Positions 25,556 through 32,456 of a stretch of 64,000 bases of DNA are shown one piece after another. The notes beneath the pieces are model-generated. The model did not search any database. It was given only the letters and a program-made list of their open reading frames with translations, and was not told the DNA's origin. Source of the DNA: Caulobacter segnis (GTDB lineage Bacteria; Pseudomonadota; Alphaproteobacteria; Caulobacterales; Caulobacteraceae). The translations under genes were made by a program, and so were the position numbers. The stretch lies in NCBI RefSeq assembly GCF_023935105.1, contig NZ_CP096040.1:806001-870000 (forward strand), in the 5' to 3' direction. How positions within the stretch are numbered: the stretch's first letter is position 1; each line of letters opens with the position of its first letter.

Positions 25556-26896
25556 CTACCCCGGCAATCTCATCAGGGCCCTAAGCCCCCCCATCGCCGA
25601 GCGCGACAGCACCAGGTCGCCGCCCAGGCCGCGCGCCATGTCCCGCGCGATGGCCAGGCCCAAGCCCACGCCCTTCTCGTTCTGGTTCCGGCTTTCGTCC
25701 AGGCGCGAGAACGGCTTGAAGGCTTCCTCGTAGCGGTCCTCGGGGATGCCGGGCCCATCGTCGTCGACGGCGATCTCGACGCCGCCGGTCTGGCGCGCGG
25801 TGGCGGTGACCTTGACCCGGTCGGCGTGGGCGACGCCATTGTCCACCAGGTTGGCCAGGGCCCGGCGGAAGGCGAGAGGGCGTAACCGCGCCTCCAGACC
25901 TTGGGTGATCTCGGTCTCGATCGCCGCCCCGCCGCGCTCGGCGTCGGCGACCACGCCCTGGACCAGCTCCGTCAGATCGACCACCCGCGCATCCTCGCCG
26001 CCTTCCCCGCGGGCGAAGGCCAGGTACTCGTCGATCATGTGCTCCATTTCGGAGAGATCGCCCTTCATCGCCTCCAGCTGCTCGCTGGGCTCGGACATGG
26101 CCATTTCCAGCTTCAGCCGGGTCAGCGGCGTGCGCAGGTCGTGGCTGACGCTGGCCAGGAGGGCGGTGCGCTGCTCGATGTGGCGAACGATGCGGGCCTT
26201 CATGGCGATGAAGGCGTAGGCGGCCTTGCGCACCTCGCGCGCGCCGTGCGGCTTGAAGTCGGGATCCTCGCCCCGGCCGAACGCGTCGGCGGCGTCGGCC
26301 AGGCGCTCGATGGCCCGCACCTGGTTGCGGATGAACAGGATGGCGATCGCCGTCAGCAGCATGGTCGCCACCACCATCCACAGGATGAAGATGTGGCCCT
26401 GGGTGGCGTAGGCCCGGTCGCGCAGGGCGTAGATCTGCAGCACCCCGCCTTCGACCTGCACGCGGATGTCGATGTAGGCGGTGTAGCGGGTGGTGTCGAA
26501 CCAGAACGGGTTGTCGAGCCGGTCTTCCAGGGCCTTCTGCAGCGAGCGGTCCAGGGCCGCGAACAGCGAGGGACGGTGGCCGGTCGGCAGCTTGCGGCCC
26601 TTCTGGAAGGCGATCGACAGGGACATCGAGTCCTCGGCCCGCTGCGCCAGCTTGGCGACGGCGGCGGGGCTGGGATCGTCCTCGTAGGACTGCACCGCCC
26701 AGGCGATGTCGCCGGCCAGGCCTTCCGACAGCTTGCTGGTCACCGACTGCCAATGGGCGTCGAAGAACGCCCAGGTCACGGCGATCTGCATGATCGCCAC
26801 CGGCAGGATGATGATCAGCAGGCTGCGGCCGAACAGGGTGGTGGGCAGCAGGCGCTTGAGCGGCCGGGGAATGTTGAAGCGAGCGCTGAGAGGCAT
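25556..26896 (-). CDS. EnvZ-type sensor histidine kinase (partner of PetR-like regulator)
   Basis: A 446-residue membrane kinase: TM1 about 24-45, a periplasmic sensor of about 120 residues, TM2 about 168-190, then a HAMP linker. The phospho-acceptor is H252 in SVSHDLRTPL; the ATPase domain shows NLVDNGVAHA (N box), DDDGPGIPED (G1) and GVGLGLAIARDMARGLGG (G2). Start ATG 26896 overlaps the regulator stop as TGATG, so kinase and regulator are co-translated. It presumably phosphorylates the PetR-like regulator. The signal is unknown. Confidence 0.93.
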   Translation of the reverse strand: MPLSARFNIPRPLKRLLPTTLFGRSLLIIILPVAIMQIAVTWAFFDAHWQSVTSKLSEGLAGDIAWAVQSYEDDPSPAAVAKLAQRAEDSMSLSIAFQKGRKLPTGHRPSLFAALDRSLQKALEDRLDNPFWFDTTRYTAYIDIRVQVEGGVLQIYALRDRAYATQGHIFILWMVVATMLLTAIAILFIRNQVRAIERLADAADAFGRGEDPDFKPHGAREVRKAAYAFIAMKARIVRHIEQRTALLASVSHDLRTPLTRLKLEMAMSEPSEQLEAMKGDLSEMEHMIDEYLAFARGEGGEDARVVDLTELVQGVVADAERGGAAIETEITQGLEARLRPLAFRRALANLVDNGVAHADRVKVTATARQTGGVEIAVDDDGPGIPEDRYEEAFKPFSRLDESRNQNEKGVGLGLAIARDMARGLGGDLVLSRSAMGGLRALMRLPG

Positions 26897-27603
26897 CAAT
26901 CCGGCGCCAGCCGATACCCCACGCCCCGCACCGTCTGCAGATAGCGCGGGTTCTTCGGGTCCGGCTCGATCTTGCGGCGCAGCCGGGTGACCTGGACGTC
27001 GACGGCGCGGCCGGTGGCGTCGGCGGTGTCGCGGGCCAGTTCCAGGCGGTCGACCGGATCGTGGGCCGAGCGGGCCAGGCGACGCATCAGCGTGACCTCG
27101 GCCTCGGTCAGGCGGACCACCTCGCCGTCGCAGGTCAGCTCGCCGCGCTCGGGCTCGAACGTGCAGCGACCCAGGCTCAGCGCGGCGGTGCGGGTCCCGA
27201 CGGGGCGGGCGGTCGAGCGGCGCAGGATGGCCTCGATGCGCAGCAGCAGTTCCTGCGGCTCGAACGGCTTGCCCAGATAGTCGTCGACGCCGTTGGACAG
27301 GCCCTCGATGCGGTCGGCGGTCTGGTCGCGGGCGGTCAGCATCAGGATCGGCGTGCGGCCCGTCTCGCCACCCTTGCTCCGCAGGCGCTTGGTGAAGGCG
27401 TAGCCGTCCTCGCCCGGCATCATCACGTCCAGCACCATCAGGTCGAAGTCCAGGGCCTCGAACAGGTGATCGGCCCTGGCCGCGTCGGCGGCGGCCGTGA
27501 CGCGGAAGCCGGCCCGGCTGAGGAATTCCTTGATCAGCTTGCGCAGGCGGTCGTCGTCGTCGACCACCAGGATGTGGCGCTCGCGGCGCTCGTCGGGGGT
27601 CAT
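26896..27603 (-). CDS. petR: OmpR-family response regulator, PetR-like
   Basis: A 235-residue two-domain regulator. The receiver has the acidic pocket DDDD (15-18), phospho-acceptor D59 in LMVLDVMMPGEDG, T in MLTARD and K in LGKPFEP. The C-terminal winged helix (about 135-230) ends with the VRGVGYRLAP signature. It overlaps the MarR-type gene upstream (ATGA). In Rhodobacter capsulatus a MarR-like petP gene and petR lie next to each other and are needed for cytochrome bc1 synthesis; the same order occurs here. The symbol rests on that synteny and similarity. Confidence 0.85.
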   Translation of the reverse strand: MTPDERRERHILVVDDDDRLRKLIKEFLSRAGFRVTAAADAARADHLFEALDFDLMVLDVMMPGEDGYAFTKRLRSKGGETGRTPILMLTARDQTADRIEGLSNGVDDYLGKPFEPQELLLRIEAILRRSTARPVGTRTAALSLGRCTFEPERGELTCDGEVVRLTEAEVTLMRRLARSAHDPVDRLELARDTADATGRAVDVQVTRLRRKIEPDPKNPRYLQTVRGVGYRLAPD

Positions 27604-28106
27604 GTCGGCATCCGGCGAGCGGGACCGACGCCTTGCCGTGAACCGGCCAGAGCGGCCAGGATCCGACGGGTGCCGGCCACGCCGTCGAGTCCGCCGGTGC
27701 GATAGGCCCGCGCCAGCAGCGCGCGCAGGCGCTCGGCCGTGCGCTGCTCGAAGGCCACGCCCTCGGGGGTCAGGGTCGCCGGGCGGCGGCGGCCGTCGAG
27801 GTCGCCCGAGCCGCGCTCGACCAGGCCGGCCTTCTGCAGGTCGGCCAGGGTGCGGCTGGCGGCCTGCTTGGACAGGCTGGTCAGCTTCGAAAGATCCTGC
27901 ACCCCGATGCCCGGCCGGCGACGCAGCAGGAAGGCCGCGCGCCAATGCGAGCGGCCCAGTCCCAGGGTCTCGCTCTCCAGCGCCGCGTCGACGGCGGCCC
28001 ACAGCGCGGCCTCGGCCAGCAGGATCAGCTCCAGCCCGCCGTCCAGTTCCTCCTCGCGGAGGATCAGACGGGGATCGTCCGAACCGGGCTGCAGCGGGGC
28101 TATCAT
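27600..28106 (-). CDS. petP: MarR-family regulator, PetP-like
   Basis: A 168-residue winged-helix regulator. The DNA-binding core includes GVQDLSKLTSLSKQAASRTLADLQKAGLV (about 75-103) with the wing DGRRRPATLTPEGVAF, standard for MarR. The N-terminal helices form the dimer interface. The start is ATG 28106; its stop overlaps petR. The petP-petR pair in Rhodobacter controls the bc1 operon, so control of the petABC operon at 3.6 kb is a reasonable hypothesis. The divergent ilvE gene starts 80 bases away, so the intergenic region may hold a shared operator. Confidence 0.8.
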   Translation of the reverse strand: MIAPLQPGSDDPRLILREEELDGGLELILLAEAALWAAVDAALESETLGLGRSHWRAAFLLRRRPGIGVQDLSKLTSLSKQAASRTLADLQKAGLVERGSGDLDGRRRPATLTPEGVAFEQRTAERLRALLARAYRTGGLDGVAGTRRILAALAGSRQGVGPARRMPT

Positions 28107-28125
28107 CAGGCGGAGTCCATTTTAT

Positions 28126-28156
28126 TTGACGCGTTCGCCCTCGGGGCGTCTAAGGG
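28126..28156 (+). promoter_or_regulatory. Candidate housekeeping promoter for ilvE
   Basis: TTGACGC matches the Caulobacter -35 consensus, followed after 14 bases by a weak -10 (CGTCTAAG). A perfect AAGGAGGT ribosome site at about 28170-28177 then precedes ATG 28187. Confidence 0.4.
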
Positions 28157-28186
28157 CCGGGTTTTCCATAAGGAGGTCTCGGGCCG

Positions 28187-29077
28187 ATGTCTCTGGTTCC
28201 CTTCGACGATCGTGATGGTTGGATCTGGCTGGACGGCCAGTTCGTTCCCTGGCGCGAAGCGAAGGTGCACGTTCTGACGCACGGCCTCCATTACGCCTCG
28301 TCCGTCTTCGAGGGCGAGCGGATGTACGGCGGCGAAATCTTCAAGCTGACCGAGCATACCGAACGCCTGTTCAAGTCCGCGGAAATCCTCGATTTCAAGA
28401 TCCCCTACACGGTGGCCGAGATCGACGAGGCCTGCAAGGCGACGGCGGCCAAGAATAATCTCCAGGATTGCTATGTCCGCCCTATCGCCTGGCGCGGCAG
28501 CGAGATGATCGGCGTTTCGGCTCAACAGACCAAGATCCACGTGGCCATCGCCGTCTGGGAATGGCCCAGCTATTTCGACCCGGCGACCAAGGCCAAGGGC
28601 ATCCGCCTGACCTGGGCCAAGTACAACCGCCCGGACCCGAAGACGGCCCCGACCGCGGCCAAGGCCGCCGGCCTCTACATGATCTGCACCATCTCCAAGC
28701 ACGCCGCCGAGAAGGATGGCTACGCCGACGCGATGATGCTCGACTATCGCGGCTATGTGGCGGAAGCCACGGGCGCGAATGTGTTTTTCGTCAAGGACGG
28801 CGCGCTGCACACGCCCAAGCCCGACTGCTTCCTGGATGGCATCACCCGCCGCACGGTGATCGACCTGGCCAAGCAGAAGGGCGTCGAGGTGATCGAGCGC
28901 CACATCCAGAAGGAAGAGCTCTCGGGCTTCACCGAGTGCTTCATCGTCGGCACCGCCGCCGAGGTCACGCCGGTCTCGGAGATTGGTGAGTTCAAGTTCA
29001 CGCCGGGCAAGCTGTCGCTGGACCTGATGGACACCTACGCGGCCCTGGTCCGCAACGCGGCGCTGACGCCGGCCTAA
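28187..29077 (+). CDS. ilvE: Branched-chain amino acid aminotransferase
   Basis: A 296-residue fold-IV PLP aminotransferase, transaminating valine, leucine and isoleucine with 2-oxoglutarate. The N-terminal IWLDGQFVPWREAKVHVLTHGLHYASSVFEGER and the central YVRPIAWRGSEMIG are typical; the PLP lysine is probably K171 in TISKHAAEKDGYADAMMLD, and YVAEATGANVFFVKDG and GITRRTVIDLAKQ follow. The start is backed by a perfect AAGGAGGT. It is followed by a terminator and then the attenuated DAHP synthase gene. Confidence 0.95.
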   Translation: MSLVPFDDRDGWIWLDGQFVPWREAKVHVLTHGLHYASSVFEGERMYGGEIFKLTEHTERLFKSAEILDFKIPYTVAEIDEACKATAAKNNLQDCYVRPIAWRGSEMIGVSAQQTKIHVAIAVWEWPSYFDPATKAKGIRLTWAKYNRPDPKTAPTAAKAAGLYMICTISKHAAEKDGYADAMMLDYRGYVAEATGANVFFVKDGALHTPKPDCFLDGITRRTVIDLAKQKGVEVIERHIQKEELSGFTECFIVGTAAEVTPVSEIGEFKFTPGKLSLDLMDTYAALVRNAALTPA

Positions 29078-29100
29078 GCTGGACTGTCGCTAGAAAACAT

Positions 29101-29137
29101 GACGCCGCCCGGACCGCTCCGGGCGGCGTTCTTGTTC
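29101..29137 (+). terminator. Rho-independent terminator of ilvE
   Basis: A 12-base perfect stem (29102-29113 with 29118-29129), loop CCGC and a TTCTTGTTCC tail, 24 bases after the ilvE stop. Confidence 0.85.
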
Positions 29138-29197
29138 CTGCTCCCCTCACGGGAGGGGGAGTCGACAGCGGCCCAACTTCGCCCTAAGTTCAGCTCG

Positions 29198-29281
29198 ATG
29201 ACCCTCGCCGCCAGCCAACAGCTGTTTTGGTACTTTAGCTATCCGACGCCTCTGGCGCCGGGAGGGTTTCGTTCGGCCTGA
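29198..29281 (+). CDS. Aromatic leader peptide of the DAHP synthase attenuator
   Basis: A 27-codon ORF starting at ATG 29198 and ending TGA 29281. Codons 10-15 read FWYFSY, so all three aromatic amino acids are clustered. The ORF lies 98 bases before the DAHP synthase gene and is followed by a terminator hairpin with six Ts. This is the arrangement of a ribosome-mediated attenuator that senses charged tRNA for Phe, Trp and Tyr. The peptide itself has no other expected function. The upstream ribosome site is weak. Confidence 0.75.
   Translation: MTLAASQQLFWYFSYPTPLAPGGFRSA
29249..29257 (+). promoter_or_regulatory. Candidate antiterminator arm of the aromatic attenuator
   Basis: CCTCTGGCG at 29249-29257 can pair over nine bases (one G-U) with CGCCAGGGG at 29313-29321, which is the 5' arm of the terminator stem. 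The two foldings are mutually exclusive. The segment starts six bases after the last aromatic codon. Confidence 0.5.
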
Positions 29282-29310
29282 CATCAGGGCCACAAAGAAC
29301 ACCTTCACCA

Positions 29311-29340
29311 GCCGCCAGGGGTTCCCCGGGCGGCTTTTTT
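29311..29340 (+). terminator. Attenuator terminator before the DAHP synthase gene
   Basis: GCCGCC pairs with GGCGGC (29311-29316 with 29329-29334), with an inner GGGG/CCCC stem and one mismatch, followed by six Ts at 29335-29340. It sits between the leader stop and the DAHP synthase start. Confidence 0.8.
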
Positions 29341-29379
29341 GATGGCCGCCGGATCCCTCCCGATTTTCCGGAGTACGCC

Positions 29380-30477
29380 ATGCCTTCCTCGACCGCCGCC
29401 CATCTCGTCTCGCTGCCGGTTCCCACCGACGACCTGCGGATCCAGAAGCTCCAGACCCTCAGCCCGCCCGCCCAGGTGATCGGCGAAGCCCCGGCCAGCT
29501 CGTCGGTGGCCGAGGTCGTCGGCGACGCCCGCCAGGCGGTGCACGAGATCCTGCACGGGCGGGACGACCGCCTGGTGGTGGTGATCGGGCCGTGCTCGAT
29601 CCACGACTCCAAGGCCGCCCTCGACTACGCACAGCGCCTCGCGGCCGAGCGCGCGCGTCACGCCGGCGAGCTGGAAGTGATCATGCGGGTCTATTTCGAA
29701 AAGCCGCGCACGACGGTGGGCTGGAAGGGGCTGATCAACGACCCGGGGCTGGACGGCGGCTTTCACATCAACGAGGGCCTGCGCCTGGCGCGCCGGGTGC
29801 TGCTGGACGTCAGCGCCCAGGGCCTTCCGACCGCCTGCGAGTTCCTGGACGTCACCACGCCGCAGTACATCGCCGACCTGGTGGCCTGGGGCGCGATCGG
29901 GGCCCGCACGACCGAGAGCCAGATCCACCGCGAGATGGCCTCGGGCCTGTCGTGCCCGGTCGGCTTCAAGAACGGCACCAACGGCGACGTCAAGGTCGCG
30001 GTCGACGCGGTGATGGCCGCCAGTCAGCCGCACCATTTCCTGGCCGTGACCAAGGAGGGCCGCGCCGCCATCGCCACGACCACCGGCAACGGCGACTGCC
30101 ACCTGGTGCTGCGCGGCGGCAAGACGCCCAACTACGACGCCGCCAGCGTCGCGGCGGCCGCCCAGGTGCTGGCCAAGGCGGGCCTGCCCGAGCGGATCAT
30201 GGTCGACGTCAGCCACGCCAACAGCGGCAAGAACCACGAGAACCAGCCGGTCGTGGTGGCCGACGTCTGCGCCCAGGTGGCGAGCGGCGCCACGCCGATC
30301 ATGGGCGTGATGATCGAGAGCAACCTGGTCGCTGGCCGCCAGGACATCGTCCCGGGCCAGCCCCTGACCTACGGCCAGTCGGTCACCGACGCCTGCGTCG
30401 ATTGGGACACGTCCGTGCGGATGTTGGACGATCTGGCGGCGGCGGTGAAAGCCGGGCGCGTGGCGCGGAGGGGCTAA
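29380..30477 (+). CDS. aroG: 3-deoxy-7-phosphoheptulonate (DAHP) synthase, class I (AroFGH type)
   Basis: A 365-residue class I DAHP synthase, joining phosphoenolpyruvate and erythrose 4-phosphate at the entry to the shikimate pathway. Diagnostic segments are VVIGPCSIHDSKAALDYA, RVYFEKPRTTVGWKGLINDP, the phosphate-binding GARTTESQIHREMASGLS and PVGFKNGTNGD, and metal-site HANSGKNHENQ. The N-terminal extension (about 1-45) carries the allosteric site in this subclass. I cannot say which aromatic amino acid inhibits it. Expression is probably attenuated by the leader upstream. Its stop overlaps the next convergent gene. The symbol aroG is by family only. Confidence 0.92.
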   Translation: MPSSTAAHLVSLPVPTDDLRIQKLQTLSPPAQVIGEAPASSSVAEVVGDARQAVHEILHGRDDRLVVVIGPCSIHDSKAALDYAQRLAAERARHAGELEVIMRVYFEKPRTTVGWKGLINDPGLDGGFHINEGLRLARRVLLDVSAQGLPTACEFLDVTTPQYIADLVAWGAIGARTTESQIHREMASGLSCPVGFKNGTNGDVKVAVDAVMAASQPHHFLAVTKEGRAAIATTTGNGDCHLVLRGGKTPNYDAASVAAAAQVLAKAGLPERIMVDVSHANSGKNHENQPVVVADVCAQVASGATPIMGVMIESNLVAGRQDIVPGQPLTYGQSVTDACVDWDTSVRMLDDLAAAVKAGRVARRG

Positions 30478-32261
30478 GGCGCCTTCGGGGTGGCGGCCAT
30501 GGCCGCCGCCACTTCGGCCCGGGCCATCTCGATGTCGCGCCGGAAAGCTTCTGAGGCGTGTTCGGCGGCGTAGATGACCATGCCTGACTGCAGGCCGGCT
30601 TCCGTGGCGCTGACGGTGTGGCTGCCGCAGATCCAGCGGCTCTCGGCGTATTCGCGGCCGCGGGCATAGAGCGCGTCGGCGCGCGAGGGGACGACCTCGG
30701 CCAGGATCATGGCGACCTGCTCGCCGAAGGCCGAGTGACCCGACGGATAGTCGGGATTGGCGGCCAGATCGGGGCGCTTGGGCTCGCAGACCGGCGCCGA
30801 GTCCTTGCCGATATAGGGGCGCTTGGTCCCCCAGTGGTCCTTGGCCACGCCGACCACCGAACGGTCGTCGCCGGCGCGTTCCAGCAGGGCGTTCAGGATT
30901 GGCGCGGACTGTGGCGTCAGGCGGACGCCCAGCGCGCCTTCGAAGTGATGGAAGGCCGTGCCCTTGACGTCGTCTGTGGCCAGCGTCCAGCGGGGCGTGT
31001 CCTTGAGGGCGCGGCTCTGGTCGAAGATCGTCGCGTCCGCGATGGCGCGCGGCGAGCCGGGCGCGGGCGGCGGGGCCAGGATCTTCGTCAGGTCCGGACG
31101 GGCGGTGGGCTGCAGGTAGCCGCGCGTCGGGACGCCGGGCAGGGCCTCGATCGCCAGGCCGTCGCAAGCCTTCTCGGCGCGGACGGGATTGCAGACGGCG
31201 ACATCGCCGCCGGTCAGCCGCACGCTATAGCCGCCGGGGAAGCGCGGATCGGCCCAGATATAGTCGGTCGAGACGTACTGCGCGCCGCTGGTCAGGGCCG
31301 CCGTGCGCTGGCGGACGTCGTTGGCGCGCGCGGCCCAGGTGTCGGCGTCGGCGCGGGTGCGGACCATGAAGCCGGCCCTCACGGCGGCGGCGATGCGGTC
31401 CTTCTGAGCGATCGGATCGTTCAGGGTCAGGTAGGCGGCGGCCGGCGAGGCCTCGTCGGTGTTGACGAACATCGCCCGGCCTTCCAGCGAGGCGCGCTTG
31501 CCGCGATAGATCGCGACCTTCTCGGGGTTTTCGTCGAGGGCGAAGAACACCTTGCCGCGCGACGCGCCCAGCTTGGGCCAGCCGCCCGAGAGGACAGCTT
31601 CGCGCAGCGTCTTGGCCTTGCCCTGCACCTGGTCGGGCGTGATCAGTCGATCCTCGCCGAACACCGAGCGGATCTCGGCGTCCAGGGCGTCGAACAGCGG
31701 CTCGGTGAAGGCCAGCGGAACCACGCCGCCGGGCAGGGTGGCCGCGCCGTCCTTGGCGTTGATCAGGATCATGATCGGAACGTGGTCGCGGTGCGCGTCC
31801 GACCAGGTCCGGATCGTCCGCAGGCAGCTGACGAAGGTGATGCACGAGACCCGGAAGTCGATGTCGGTCATGTGCATGGTCTTGAAGCCGGGCTTGGCCA
31901 GGGCGGCGGCCATCTCGGGCGGCAGGGCGGTTCCGTGGCCGAACACCGTCAGGGGCTTGGCGTAGCGGCCGCCTTGCGGATCGGCGACGATATCGATCTC
32001 CAGCTGGCGAGCGCCGGCGTCCAGCTGCTCGACCAGCGGGCGGTGACCGTAGTCGACCCCCAGGGCCGGCTTGCCGCGCGAGGCGACCATGGCCGCCATC
32101 TCGTCGGCGGGGATCGCCTGCTTGTAGGAATTGTGCGTGCCCACCGCCATCAGGTCGGTCATCCGCAGCGCATCCATCCGTTCACGGACGCAATGCGCGC
32201 TTTCGTCGGCGGCGGGGCAGGGGGCGGCGGCGATCGCGAGGGCGGCGAACAGACTCAGCAT
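30474..32261 (-). CDS. Secreted fusion of Ca2+-dependent PI-phospholipase C-like and PAP2/class A acid phosphatase domains
   Basis: A 595-residue exported protein (signal peptide about 1-17). Residues about 25-345 resemble calcium-dependent phosphatidylinositol-specific phospholipase C-like proteins: GTHNSYK with H43, then QLEIDIVADPQGG, and TVFGHG. Residues about 370-595 are a class A non-specific acid phosphatase (PAP2 superfamily): KRPYIG at 480-485, PSGHS with H509 and SRWICGSH with H548, the KxxxxxxRP/PSGH/SRxxxxxH catalytic pattern. A fused enzyme could cleave a phospholipid headgroup and then dephosphorylate the product. The start ATG 32261 has GGAG six bases upstream. Confidence 0.85.
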   Translation of the reverse strand: MLSLFAALAIAAAPCPAADESAHCVRERMDALRMTDLMAVGTHNSYKQAIPADEMAAMVASRGKPALGVDYGHRPLVEQLDAGARQLEIDIVADPQGGRYAKPLTVFGHGTALPPEMAAALAKPGFKTMHMTDIDFRVSCITFVSCLRTIRTWSDAHRDHVPIMILINAKDGAATLPGGVVPLAFTEPLFDALDAEIRSVFGEDRLITPDQVQGKAKTLREAVLSGGWPKLGASRGKVFFALDENPEKVAIYRGKRASLEGRAMFVNTDEASPAAAYLTLNDPIAQKDRIAAAVRAGFMVRTRADADTWAARANDVRQRTAALTSGAQYVSTDYIWADPRFPGGYSVRLTGGDVAVCNPVRAEKACDGLAIEALPGVPTRGYLQPTARPDLTKILAPPPAPGSPRAIADATIFDQSRALKDTPRWTLATDDVKGTAFHHFEGALGVRLTPQSAPILNALLERAGDDRSVVGVAKDHWGTKRPYIGKDSAPVCEPKRPDLAANPDYPSGHSAFGEQVAMILAEVVPSRADALYARGREYAESRWICGSHTVSATEAGLQSGMVIYAAEHASEAFRRDIEMARAEVAAAMAATPKAP

Positions 32262-32456
32262 GGGGGTCTCCGGAACACAGCGTCGCAGTATCGCCGCCAC
32301 GTGACGGTTTGACGTCGCTTCCCCTGCGTCGGGTAACCCTGTCACCAAGCTTTAACGGAACCGAGACGGCGCGGTCATCGACCGGCCCTAACGCCGCCAC
32401 AAACGCCGGCGCCCGCAAGGGGTCTCCCATCACCGGCGCAGTACCAAGGGGGTATT

